A DNA stretch of 64,000 bases from Pseudomonas mosselii (GTDB lineage: Bacteria > Pseudomonadota > Gammaproteobacteria > Pseudomonadales > Pseudomonadaceae), in the NCBI RefSeq assembly GCF_019823065.1, contig NZ_CP081966.1:4929501-4993500 (forward strand), given 5' to 3'. Both the position numbers and the translations under genes were made by a program. How positions within the stretch are numbered: position 1 is the stretch's first letter; each line of letters opens with the position of its first letter. The notes under the pieces are model-generated. The model ran no database searches. It saw nothing but the letters and a program-made list of their open reading frames with translations, and had not been told where the DNA came from. Of the stretch, positions 52,968 through 61,365 are shown in pieces.

Positions 52968-52989
52968 GCAGCGGCCCACAGGCCGCTGC
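52968..52989 (+). other. Hairpin between the exoprotein and transporter genes
   Basis: GCAGCGGCC-CACA-GGCCGCTGC is a perfect 9-bp stem in the 99-bp tpsA-tpsB spacer, with no T-tract. It may reduce transporter expression relative to the exoprotein, or be an RNase-stable mRNA 3' end. Confidence 0.45.
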
Positions 52990-53048
52990 ACCTCCCCATC
53001 CAACCCTGAATCGCCGAGCTGGCGAGGACCGGTATCGGACCCAGACCC

Positions 53049-54755
53049 ATGAACACCCGCACTTTCAGCCGCGTCTCATACCGAGCCGCGAGCATCCTGC
53101 TCGCCAGTATCTTCCTGGCCTGCCCATCGGCGGTAGTAGCGGCTCCACGCTGGATCGATCCGGCCGGCCAGGACCTACGCGACCAACAGCAGTCACTGCG
53201 AAAACTGGAACAGGACCGACGACTCGAACGCTGGGAACATTCACGGCCCATCGACAGAGCACACCGAAGCGAAACACCGTCCACCGAACAGGGTCAACGC
53301 TGCTGGGCAGTGAGTGGCGTGCGACTGGCGGGCAACCGAACACTTCGGTCCCAGCACCTTGAACCCACCGTACGCGCCTTGTCGTCCTCATGCATGGGCG
53401 CAGCAGAAATCGACCGATTGCTCAAGGCAATCACCCAGCAGTACGTGCAGGCCGGCTATCCCACCAGCCGCCCCTACGTTGCACGCCCCCCTGAACATGG
53501 CGCCCCACTGGATATCGTGATTGTCGAGGGCTTCATAGAATCGATCGAAATCACTGACCAGGGCCTGCCCCTGTCACTGGGCAACGCGTTTCCAGGCACA
53601 CTCGGCCGCCCCCTGCATTTGCCGGATCTTGAGCAAGGCCTCGACCAACTTAATCGTCTGCGCGCCTACGACCTGGAAATGGCCCTGCTGCCTGGGGAGT
53701 TGCAAGGGGGGACCCGCGTCGTGATCAAACCTCGGCAGGTCTGCTCACGCGTGCACCTGGACGCCAGCATCGACAACCGTGGCGGTGAAACGACCGGCCG
53801 CCATCGTCTGAACCTGGGCCTGGGCCTGGACAGCCCGCTGGGTTTGAACGACGACCTGCGCCTGTCGTTCAACCGGACCGTTTTCGAAGCACCAGGACAA
53901 ACCGAAGGCTTGAGCCTCCATTACAGCCTGCCTCACGGTCCCTGGACCTTCAGCCTCAACGCCAGCCAGATGCGCTACAGTGCCCCGGTGCCCCGGACCC
54001 GCTACAGCAGCAATGGCGAGAACGAGTTTTTCGGCCTTGGCGCGGAGCGTGTGCTCTGGCGCAATCGCCAAGGCATGCTCAGTGCCAGCACACGCGTGGA
54101 CCGCAAGGCATTGACCAACCGCTTTGGCCCGGTGGTACTGGCGCTGCAGAGCCCGACCCTGAGTACCGTCGATGCCGGCCTCAATCTGCTGTGGCTGGAG
54201 AGCGGGCTATGGAACCTGTACCTGGGCGTGAGCAAGGGCGTGGACTGGTTCGGCGCCGACCAGCCCCACCACAACAAGCGTGCGCCCCGTCCGGACTTCA
54301 CAAAGTACCGCGCCAACCTCCTGCACCTGCGCCAAGGCCCTGCCGAGCACCCATGGCGTTGGCAGAGTGAACTGGCCCTGCAATTCAGCACCGATGTCCT
54401 GCCCGCGATCGAACAGCAGCAGCTCAGCGATCACTCGGCCGTGCGCGGTTTTCGTCAGCACAACGTGACCGGCGCCAGTGCCGCCGTCTGGCGCAACACC
54501 CTCAGTCAGCCGCTGCCCTCGGGTTGGACCTGGCCTGTGCAAGCACGCCCATCGATAGGCCTTGACCATGGCTGGGCCCGCTATATGCGCGAGAGTCCCT
54601 CCCAGCGCCTGACCGGTGCCTCGGTGGGTATTGAACTGAGCGTCCCACGCAGCAGCCTGCGCCTGGACTACCAGCGCGCCCTGCATGCCAGCGATCGACG
54701 GCGCAAGGCGTTGGAACACGGTTTCTGGATAGCCCAGTGGTCCCTGAGCATTTGA
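53049..54755 (+). CDS. Two-partner secretion transporter (TpsB), FhaC/ShlB family
   Basis: The 568-residue outer-membrane Omp85-family protein has a signal peptide ending near residue 32 (SAVVAAP). It has a helix-linker (QQQSLRKLEQDRRLERWE), POTRA1 (about 84-155, CWAVSGVRLAGNRTL), POTRA2 (about 156-230, LDIVIVEGFIESIEI) and a 16-strand barrel. The conserved L6 loop motif is AVRGFR near residue 470. The barrel exports the cognate TpsA. The two genes are in one operon, transporter second. Its stop is 1 bp from the gspN stop on the other strand. Confidence 0.95.
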   Translation: MNTRTFSRVSYRAASILLASIFLACPSAVVAAPRWIDPAGQDLRDQQQSLRKLEQDRRLERWEHSRPIDRAHRSETPSTEQGQRCWAVSGVRLAGNRTLRSQHLEPTVRALSSSCMGAAEIDRLLKAITQQYVQAGYPTSRPYVARPPEHGAPLDIVIVEGFIESIEITDQGLPLSLGNAFPGTLGRPLHLPDLEQGLDQLNRLRAYDLEMALLPGELQGGTRVVIKPRQVCSRVHLDASIDNRGGETTGRHRLNLGLGLDSPLGLNDDLRLSFNRTVFEAPGQTEGLSLHYSLPHGPWTFSLNASQMRYSAPVPRTRYSSNGENEFFGLGAERVLWRNRQGMLSASTRVDRKALTNRFGPVVLALQSPTLSTVDAGLNLLWLESGLWNLYLGVSKGVDWFGADQPHHNKRAPRPDFTKYRANLLHLRQGPAEHPWRWQSELALQFSTDVLPAIEQQQLSDHSAVRGFRQHNVTGASAAVWRNTLSQPLPSGWTWPVQARPSIGLDHGWARYMRESPSQRLTGASVGIELSVPRSSLRLDYQRALHASDRRRKALEHGFWIAQWSLSI

Positions 54756-54756
54756 G

Positions 54757-55416
54757 CTACCAGCTCAGCCCACGCTGCCCAATAGTGTCTTCCGGCCCCA
54801 GCCATTGCAGGCCGCGCAGCACCGGGGTCAGGCCGGCATCGGCCGACATTGCGAAATCGAGCTGCGCCCGCCGTGCCACCAGGTCGGCCTCCAGGCCGAG
54901 CTGGTGTTGGCCTTGGCGAACCAGCCCCGCGACCAGCCGCCAGCCCTGGCGACAGTCCATTTCCAGCGTCCCCTCCCCCAATCCCAGGGACCACGGGGCG
55001 CTCAAAGCCAGGTCGACCACCGTGATCCGCCCTTCGGCGGCCAGGCAACGCTGCCCCGAGCCTTGCAGGCTGATACCCCCTTGCCACTGCCCGGTCAGGC
55101 GGTATCCCAGGGCCGCGCTGGGCTGCGCGCCCACTGCCTGCAGCCCGGCCTGCCAACGCCACGGCCAGCCGCTCAGGCGCCCTTGCCAACCCTGACCTTG
55201 AAAAACCAACCGAACCTGCAGATCGCGCTGCCATGCTCGCCACGTCCATTGCACCGGTCCTGCCGCACCCAGCCGCTCGGCCTGCCCTTGCCACAGGCTG
55301 CCGCTCACGCCCTCGGCCGGTAGCCCGAACCCGGCGACCAACCAACGCGCTGGCAGCTCCACCAACAGCGTCAGGCAGAACACCAGGGCCATCCACAGGC
55401 CAGCCCGCCGCTTCAT
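54757..55416 (-). CDS. gspN: Type II secretion protein GspN
   Basis: The 219-residue inner-membrane protein starts at the ATG at 55416 (MKRRAGLWMALVFCL) with one N-terminal helix (about 6-24) and a periplasmic beta-rich part (LWQGQAERLGAAGPVQWTW), matching GspN. It is the last gene of the operon; its start overlaps the gspM stop by 4 bp. GspN is accessory, not universal in type II systems. Confidence 0.87.
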   Translation of the reverse strand: MKRRAGLWMALVFCLTLLVELPARWLVAGFGLPAEGVSGSLWQGQAERLGAAGPVQWTWRAWQRDLQVRLVFQGQGWQGRLSGWPWRWQAGLQAVGAQPSAALGYRLTGQWQGGISLQGSGQRCLAAEGRITVVDLALSAPWSLGLGEGTLEMDCRQGWRLVAGLVRQGQHQLGLEADLVARRAQLDFAMSADAGLTPVLRGLQWLGPEDTIGQRGLSW

Positions 55417-55799
55417 GGCCGCAGCCGCACGGTAAAGCGCAGCCCCTCGGTGTCCCGCTCCAATCCCCACCGCAAAGGCCGCGCGCCATCATCGCGCAGG
55501 GCCTGCAACCAGCCTTGCAGCGCCTGGGCATCGGCCACCTTGCCACGCGCCAGCCAGCCTTCGTCCTCGGGCTGCACCTCGGCGAGCTCGATGTGTCGCG
55601 CCTGGGCCGACTGGTGCAGCCCTTCCAGGGTCAATGCGGGTTGCTGCGCTTGCGCCGTCAACGATTCGGCCAGCGCCCGCCACTGCGCCTGCTCACGCCA
55701 ATAGGCGATGCCCTCGCGCAGCGCCAGCAGCGCAACCAACAGCGCGACGACACCCCAGGCCAGCGATAGCCGATGCTGCTGCAACCATTCACGGTTCAT
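55413..55799 (-). CDS. gspM: Type II secretion protein GspM
   Basis: The 128-residue protein has one membrane helix (about 12-29) then a periplasmic ferredoxin-like domain with ALREGIAYWREQ and a C-terminal GWLQALRDDGA. GspM partners GspL in the inner-membrane platform. It overlaps its neighbours by 4 bp at both ends. Confidence 0.85.
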   Translation of the reverse strand: MNREWLQQHRLSLAWGVVALLVALLALREGIAYWREQAQWRALAESLTAQAQQPALTLEGLHQSAQARHIELAEVQPEDEGWLARGKVADAQALQGWLQALRDDGARPLRWGLERDTEGLRFTVRLRP

Positions 55800-56857
55800 G
55801 CTGCGCTCCCCAAGTCGAACACCACGCGGCGTGCCTCGTCTTCCACCTGGACGTGCACGCCAATCGCCGTGGCCATGTCCTGCCAGGGCGCGCCTGTGCC
55901 CTCGCCTTCCAGCTCCAGGTGCCAGCGCTGGCCGTCGTACCGCACCGCCCGCACCTGCCAGCCAGGGTGATCGTTCAACCAGGCATGGACCTGCGCCTGC
56001 ACCGCGTCGAGCAGACGCAGGCGCACCTGGCTTTCACCGGCGTCGTCCCGCAGGCGCTTGAGCGCCAGCGCCGCCTGGCGTGGTGTCGCCTGGGGACCGG
56101 TCACCGCCAGCACCTGGGCGCGATAGACCTGGGCCTGTCGCCACTGTTGCGCACACCAGAGTCCGCCCCACGCCAGGGCTAACGCCAGGCAGGCGACGGC
56201 CAGGCGCGATTGCCCGCCCTGCAAGCGCGGGCGTGAGCGGGCCTGTCGCGCCTCGAACACCCCCGACAGGCCATCGAGCGGCACCAGCACTTCTGGCCAT
56301 GGGCCCTCGATGCAGTCAGCGTCGTCGGCCAGCCAGTCCAACGTAGGCGGCAAACCGAGCACCTGTGGCCAGGCCAACCAACGTGCCTGGGCCTTGTACA
56401 GGCTCACCGTCCCTCGCCGCCAATGCCAACCCGACGCGCCCACGCTGTCGGGCAGCAGCTGGAACTCAGCCCAGCAACGCTCAACCGGCAGCGCCCAGGC
56501 GGAGCACTGCGCACGCCATTCATCCAGCCTCGCCCGCGCCACCACCAGCAATTGCACCTGCCCCGCGTGACGCCCGATACAGGCACACAGCACATCATCG
56601 GCGCCTTGCAGCAAGCGGTCTTCGACCAACAACGGCCACTCTTCGCGCTTGAGCCCGGGCGGCGCGGCCAGCTGGAAGTGGCTGCACTGCTCGCCGGGAA
56701 CGATCAGGGCGACGCGCGCCTCGAGCCCTGGCGGTGGCTCCCCCAGTCCCTCGCGCACCGGACGGCCCTGGATCACCAGCAGCCACTCCCAGACCTCGCC
56801 TGGACGCAGCAACAACCAGGGTTGTGCCGGCGCCCGGCGGCGCCATTCAAGCTTCAT
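55796..56857 (-). CDS. gspL: Type II secretion protein GspL
   Basis: The 353-residue protein has a cytosolic actin-like domain (about 1-215), one membrane helix (about 228-247, LAVACLALALAWGGLWCAQQ) and a C-terminal periplasmic ferredoxin-like domain. It recruits the GspE ATPase to the inner-membrane platform. Its start overlaps the gspJ stop by 4 bp, so nothing separates it from gspJ. Confidence 0.9.
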   Translation of the reverse strand: MKLEWRRRAPAQPWLLLRPGEVWEWLLVIQGRPVREGLGEPPPGLEARVALIVPGEQCSHFQLAAPPGLKREEWPLLVEDRLLQGADDVLCACIGRHAGQVQLLVVARARLDEWRAQCSAWALPVERCWAEFQLLPDSVGASGWHWRRGTVSLYKAQARWLAWPQVLGLPPTLDWLADDADCIEGPWPEVLVPLDGLSGVFEARQARSRPRLQGGQSRLAVACLALALAWGGLWCAQQWRQAQVYRAQVLAVTGPQATPRQAALALKRLRDDAGESQVRLRLLDAVQAQVHAWLNDHPGWQVRAVRYDGQRWHLELEGEGTGAPWQDMATAIGVHVQVEDEARRVVFDLGSAA

Positions 56858-57444
56858 GAGCGCCCCCAGGGCAGAACGAAGGTGCAGGTAGACGGTGCTC
56901 CATCACGCACTAGCTCCACGCGCACACCCCGTCCGGGGTGCGCCGGTTGTTCGGAAGGCCAGGCCAGCCAGCGGCCGGACTGGTGGTAGAGGATGTTCAT
57001 CGCGCTGACCCGCTCCAACCGCTCGCGCATCACCCATTGCGGGGCTGCGGCGGCGTAGAGGTCGGCCGAGGTTTCCAGCAGCAGGCGCTGTTCGCGAGGC
57101 TCGAAACGCAAACGCTGGCGTTGCAGGCGCGAGCCGCCCTCGGCCTGGGGCCAGGCAGAGGCGGCCACCCACAGCAGTTGCTGGCGGTCGGGTTGCCAGT
57201 CGAGCCAGCGCGGCGCCAGCGGCAGGCGCTGTTCATACAGGCGGCGCAGCACCGGGCTATCGAAACGCCGCTCCAGGGCCAGGCAGAAATCCAGCACGCC
57301 GGTTTCGCGCACCTGTTCGTCAAGCCGCTCGCGCACCTTCAGCCAACCGTTGACCAGCGCCGACAGCAACACCCCGAGCAAGGCAGTGAGGGCCAGGGCC
57401 ACCAGCAGTTCGATCAGGGTCATGCCTGCCTGGCGCCGCTTCAT
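56854..57444 (-). CDS. gspJ: Type II secretion minor pseudopilin GspJ
   Basis: The 196-residue protein starts at the ATG at 57444 (MKRRQAGMTLIELLVALALTALL). The prepilin site is G|MTLIE with Glu at +5, and a hydrophobic helix of about 20 residues follows. The body (TGVLDFCLALERRFDSPVL) fits GspJ. It joins GspI and GspH at the pseudopilus tip. There is no gspK between this gene and gspL. Confidence 0.9.
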   Translation of the reverse strand: MKRRQAGMTLIELLVALALTALLGVLLSALVNGWLKVRERLDEQVRETGVLDFCLALERRFDSPVLRRLYEQRLPLAPRWLDWQPDRQQLLWVAASAWPQAEGGSRLQRQRLRFEPREQRLLLETSADLYAAAAPQWVMRERLERVSAMNILYHQSGRWLAWPSEQPAHPGRGVRVELVRDGAPSTCTFVLPWGRS

Positions 57445-57809
57445 GGCCGCTCCAGGAACACGGTGTACTGCCCCAGCGGCAGGCGCTGGTCGCGGTCGGC
57501 ATGCAGCAACAGTTCGCCACGACGCAGGTCGCGCACCCCGGTACGACGCAACTGCAGCTGCCAATGGCAGGCCTGCCCGCCCTCGACCAGCACGCCGCTG
57601 TCCTGGTTGGCCGCCGGCCAGTACTGCTCGACCGCGAAACGCGCCTGCAGCTCGCGGGCGCACAGCAGGCCCAGGCGATGCTGCTGCACGGTGTCCTGCA
57701 CGGCCAGGCGCTGGCGCAGGACCTGGCTGGTGATCACCGCCAGGACCGCGGCGATGCCCAGGGCCACACTCACTTCGAGCAAGGTGAAGCCCCGTTGCCC
57801 GCGTTTCAT
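57441..57809 (-). CDS. gspI: Type II secretion minor pseudopilin GspI
   Basis: The 122-residue protein starts at the ATG at 57809 (MKRGQRGFTLLEVSVALG), with prepilin site G|FTLLE. The short body (RLAVQDTVQQHRLGLLCARELQARF) is the GspI pattern. It overlaps gspH and gspJ by 4 bp. Confidence 0.9.
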   Translation of the reverse strand: MKRGQRGFTLLEVSVALGIAAVLAVITSQVLRQRLAVQDTVQQHRLGLLCARELQARFAVEQYWPAANQDSGVLVEGGQACHWQLQLRRTGVRDLRRGELLLHADRDQRLPLGQYTVFLERP

Positions 57810-58267
57810 GGCATCACGCTCACGCGCAACTGGCCGCTGCGGTCCCAGTCCCAACGCCGGCCGCCCTCGGCCCAGCGCCAGCGCACAGTGCCCGGGCGGG
57901 CCCAGCCATCGGGGGTGAACAGCAGCACGGGCGTCTGGCTGGCTGGCCAGTCCGGGCGCAGGCCCTTGGGCCAATCGCCCAATGCAACGGTTTCCACCTG
58001 CCATTGATCACCTTGACGGCGCACGAACTCAGGCCGCTGACCGTTCCAGCGTATCCCCCGCAGTTGCCCGGCATGGCGCGCCAGGTCGGCCTGGGCCACG
58101 GTGGCGGCGGCCAGGCGGTCGAGGGCCTGGTCGACGCTGCTCCTGCCGCTGTCGAGCCAGGCCACCGCCAGGCTGGTCATCAGCGCGGCGATGGCCAGCA
58201 CCACCAGCAGCTCGAGCAGGCTGAAGCCACACTGGTGGATCGGGGTAGCGTGGGAGCGGGCAGACAT
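57806..58267 (-). CDS. gspH: Type II secretion minor pseudopilin GspH
   Basis: The 153-residue protein starts at the ATG at 58267 (MSARSHATPIHQCGFSLLELLVV), with prepilin site G|FSLLE. GspH is the link between the pseudopilus shaft and tip. It starts 1 bp after the gspG stop. Confidence 0.88.
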   Translation of the reverse strand: MSARSHATPIHQCGFSLLELLVVLAIAALMTSLAVAWLDSGRSSVDQALDRLAAATVAQADLARHAGQLRGIRWNGQRPEFVRRQGDQWQVETVALGDWPKGLRPDWPASQTPVLLFTPDGWARPGTVRWRWAEGGRRWDWDRSGQLRVSVMP

Positions 58268-58268
58268 T

Positions 58269-58703
58269 TCAGAGCGCCCAGTTGCCCAGATCGGCATCGA
58301 GCCCTTCGCCGCCCGGCACACCATCGGCGCCCAGCGAATAGACATCGACCCGGCCATGCTCGCCGGGCATGCGGTACTGGTACGGCGTACCCCACGGATC
58401 CTCTGGCAGTCGACGGATATAGCCATCGCTGCGCCAACTGCGCGGCAGCGGTTCCTGGGTCGGTTTCTTCGCCAGCGCCGCCAGGCCCTGTTCGTTGCTG
58501 GGGAAGCGCAGGTTGTCCAGGCGGTACATGTCCAGCGCCTGCTCCAGGGTCGCAAGGTCGGCCATGACCTTCTGCTTCATGGCCTTGTCCTGGTTGCCCA
58601 GCACGCTGGGCGCGACCACGGCGATCAACAGGCCGATGATGAAGATCACCACCATGATCTCCATCAGCGTGAAGCCACCCTGGCGGTTGCGTCGTTGTTG
58701 CAT
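58269..58703 (-). CDS. gspG: Type II secretion major pseudopilin GspG
   Basis: The 144-residue protein starts at the ATG at 58703 (MQQRRNRQGGFTLMEIMVV), with prepilin site G|FTLMEIMVVIFIIGLL. The calcium-binding C-terminal signature DPWGTPYQYRMPGEHG and VYSLGADGVPGGEG is intact. It builds the pseudopilus shaft. Confidence 0.95.
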   Translation of the reverse strand: MQQRRNRQGGFTLMEIMVVIFIIGLLIAVVAPSVLGNQDKAMKQKVMADLATLEQALDMYRLDNLRFPSNEQGLAALAKKPTQEPLPRSWRSDGYIRRLPEDPWGTPYQYRMPGEHGRVDVYSLGADGVPGGEGLDADLGNWAL

Positions 58704-58717
58704 GAGAAGTCTCCTTG

Positions 58718-59914
58718 TCACAGTTGCAATCCCTGGTTGAGCTGCATGATTGGCAGCAGCACCGCCAGCACGATGAACAGCACCACCGCGCCCATCACCA
58801 GGATCATCAGCGGTTCGAACAGCGCCATGGCGGTGTCCACCTGGCGGGCGAAGCCGCGCTCCTGGTCATCGGCCACGCGTTCGAGCATGTCGGCCAGGGT
58901 GCCGCTGGCCTCGCCGCTGCCGACCATGTTCACCAGCAGCGGCGGAAACTGGCCGGCGCCGTCCAGCGCCCGGTGCAGGCTGGTGCCGCCCTGCACCTGC
59001 TGGCGTACCTGCGCCATGGCGGCATGGATACGCAGGTTGCCGACCGTCTCGGTGGCCACCTGCAGGGCTTCGAGCAGGGCCACGCCACTGCCGCAGAGAA
59101 TCGCCAGGCTGCGCGCCAGGCGCGCGCTCTCCAGCACCTGCAGCAGCGCCCCGACACGCGGCAGGCGCAGCAGCAGGTCGTCGCGGCGCAGGCGCCAGTG
59201 CGGCTTGCGCAGCAGCCAGCCACCGGCCACTGCCAGCCCGATCGCCAGCGCCAGCAAGTACGGCCCGGCCTGGACCAGCCCCTGGCTGATGCCGATCAGC
59301 AGCGAGGTAATCAACGGCAGGCTCTGCCCGGAATGGGCGAACTGCTCGGTGAGCTTGGGCACCACGAAGGTCATCAAGCCAATCACCACCGCCAGCGACA
59401 CGCCCATCAGCACCGCCGGGTAGATCAGCGCGGTACGGGCCTTGTGGCGCTGGCGCTGCACCTGCTCCAGGTGATCAGCCAGGCGCGCCAGCACCTGTCC
59501 CAGGCGCCCGGAGCGCTCGCCGGCCTCGACCAGCGCGCAGTACAGCCCGGTGAACGGCGCCCCTTGGCGTGCCAGGCTACGGGCCAGCCCCAGGCCTTCA
59601 GCGAGTGAACCACGCAGGGTCACCAGCACCGCATGCAGGGCTGGTTGGCGCAGTTGCCGCTCCAGCGTCGCAAGGGCATCGACCAGTGGGATGCCGGCAC
59701 CGATCAGGGTCGCCAACTGGCGGGTCAGCTCGCACAGCTGGGCGCGGGTCAGGCGCTGGCGACGGGGCTGCGCGCTATCGTTGCGCTGCAACTGCCGGGC
59801 GAACAGGCCCTGCTCGCGCAGCAACTGGCGCGCATGCCGCTCGCTGTCGGCCTGCACGCTGGCCTTGTGCGCCTTACCGTTCATGTCCACGGCCTGATAG
59901 CGATAGGTCGGCAT
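58718..59914 (-). CDS. gspF: Type II secretion inner-membrane protein GspF
   Basis: The 398-residue protein starts at MPTYRYQAVDMNGK (59914), with the tandem T2SSF domains (about 65-190 and 265-390), LATLIGAGIPLVDALATLERQ and LAILCGSGVALLEALQV. It has three membrane helices. GspF is the platform around which the pseudopilus is assembled. Confidence 0.95.
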   Translation of the reverse strand: MPTYRYQAVDMNGKAHKASVQADSERHARQLLREQGLFARQLQRNDSAQPRRQRLTRAQLCELTRQLATLIGAGIPLVDALATLERQLRQPALHAVLVTLRGSLAEGLGLARSLARQGAPFTGLYCALVEAGERSGRLGQVLARLADHLEQVQRQRHKARTALIYPAVLMGVSLAVVIGLMTFVVPKLTEQFAHSGQSLPLITSLLIGISQGLVQAGPYLLALAIGLAVAGGWLLRKPHWRLRRDDLLLRLPRVGALLQVLESARLARSLAILCGSGVALLEALQVATETVGNLRIHAAMAQVRQQVQGGTSLHRALDGAGQFPPLLVNMVGSGEASGTLADMLERVADDQERGFARQVDTAMALFEPLMILVMGAVVLFIVLAVLLPIMQLNQGLQL

Positions 59915-59916
59915 GC

Positions 59917-61365
59917 TCAGCCCTGCACCACGCGCAGCACTTCGGCCAGGCTGGTCTCGCCACGGGCCAGGCAATCGCTAGCCATGGCCACCAGGCTCTG
60001 CCGGCGGCCATCCAGGTAGGCCTGCATGGCCAGCTCGCTTTCGCCGTCGTAGAGCATCGCGACCAGCCCGGCATCCAGCTCGATGAATTCGTACAGCCCC
60101 AACCGGCCGACATAGCCGCTGTCCTGGCAATGCTCACAGCCGACCGGGTGATAGCTCTCGCGCAGGCTGCCCAGTTCCGGCCACAGCTCGCGCTCGGCGC
60201 TTTGCAATGGCCGAGCCACCGCGCAGCTGCACAGCCGCCGCACCAGGCGCTGGGCCAGCACGCCGCGCAGGCACGAGGCGATCAGAAACGGCTCGATGCC
60301 CATGTCACGCAGGCGGGTCACCGCGCCGACGGCGCTGTTGGTGTGCAGGGTCGACAGCACCAGGTGCCCGGTGAGGCTGGCCTGCACGGCGATCTGCGCG
60401 GTTTCCTGGTCGCGGATCTCGCCGAGCATGATCACGTCCGGGTCCTGGCGCAGGATCGCGCGCAGGCCGCTGGCGAAGGTCAGCCCGGCGCGGGGGTTGA
60501 TGGCGGTCTGGCCGATGCCAGCGATGGCGTACTCGACCGGATCCTCGACGGTGAGAATGTTGCGGCTGCCGTCGTTCAGGCTGTTGAGGCTGGCGTACAG
60601 CGTGGTGGTCTTGCCCGAGCCGGTGGGGCCGGTGGACAGCACGATGCCGTTGGGCCGCGCCAGGCAGCCGCGCAGGCCGCGCAGCACGGCGGCGGGCATG
60701 CCCAGGTTGTCCAGCGCCAGCAGGCTGGCCTGCTTGTCGAGCACCCGCATCACCACCCGCTCGCCATGGATGCCGGGCAGGGTCGAGACCCGCACATCCA
60801 CCTCGCGCCCGGCGGCGCGCAGGGTGATGCGGCCGTCCTGGGGCTGGCGCTTCTCGGCGATATCAAGCCGGGCCATGACCTTGATCCGCGACACCAGCAT
60901 CGCCGACAGCGCCCGCGGCGGGCGCAGCACCTCGCGCAGGTGGCCGTCGACGCGCAGGCGCACCACCAGGCTCTGCTCGAAGGTCTCGATATGGATATCC
61001 GAGGCACGCAGGCGCAAGGCCTGGCCAAACAGGCCGTTGATCAGGCGGATCACCGGGGCTTCGTCGTCGCTTTCCAGCAAGTCCTCGATGCGCGGCATCT
61101 CGCTCATCAAGCTGTCCAGGTCGACCTGCTCGCCGATGCCTTCGATCAAGGCCTCGTTCGCCGCCTCGCCGGCCTGGTAGAGCTGGCCGAGGCGCTCGTC
61201 GAACTGCGCGCCGTCAAGGCGCTCCAGGCTGACCGGCAGACCATGCACGCGCAACAGCTCCTGCAACTGGTCGCTGTCGGCATTGCTGCGCAACCACAAC
61301 TGCCAGCCGCCTTCGGTCGGTGCCATGGCCACGCCGCTCTGGCGCGCCAGGCGATAAGGCATCAT
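59917..61365 (-). CDS. gspE: Type II secretion ATPase GspE
   Basis: The 482-residue ATPase has N1/N2 domains, a C-terminal AAA-type core with Walker A GPTGSGKTTTLYASL, Walker B VIMLGEIRDQETAQIA, and His box VLSTLHTN. A metal-binding region near residue 405 has CSC and CEHC instead of two CxxC pairs. It powers pseudopilus assembly. ATG 61365, ATG 61362 and GTG 61368 are all possible starts; 61365 overlaps the gspD stop in TGATG. Confidence 0.95.
   Translation of the reverse strand: MMPYRLARQSGVAMAPTEGGWQLWLRSNADSDQLQELLRVHGLPVSLERLDGAQFDERLGQLYQAGEAANEALIEGIGEQVDLDSLMSEMPRIEDLLESDDEAPVIRLINGLFGQALRLRASDIHIETFEQSLVVRLRVDGHLREVLRPPRALSAMLVSRIKVMARLDIAEKRQPQDGRITLRAAGREVDVRVSTLPGIHGERVVMRVLDKQASLLALDNLGMPAAVLRGLRGCLARPNGIVLSTGPTGSGKTTTLYASLNSLNDGSRNILTVEDPVEYAIAGIGQTAINPRAGLTFASGLRAILRQDPDVIMLGEIRDQETAQIAVQASLTGHLVLSTLHTNSAVGAVTRLRDMGIEPFLIASCLRGVLAQRLVRRLCSCAVARPLQSAERELWPELGSLRESYHPVGCEHCQDSGYVGRLGLYEFIELDAGLVAMLYDGESELAMQAYLDGRRQSLVAMASDCLARGETSLAEVLRVVQG

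Noticed and set aside
53049..54755. CDI transporter (CdiB) with linked toxin-immunity genes
   Set aside because: No toxin C-terminal end, no VENN-type motif and no immunity gene are seen on either strand.
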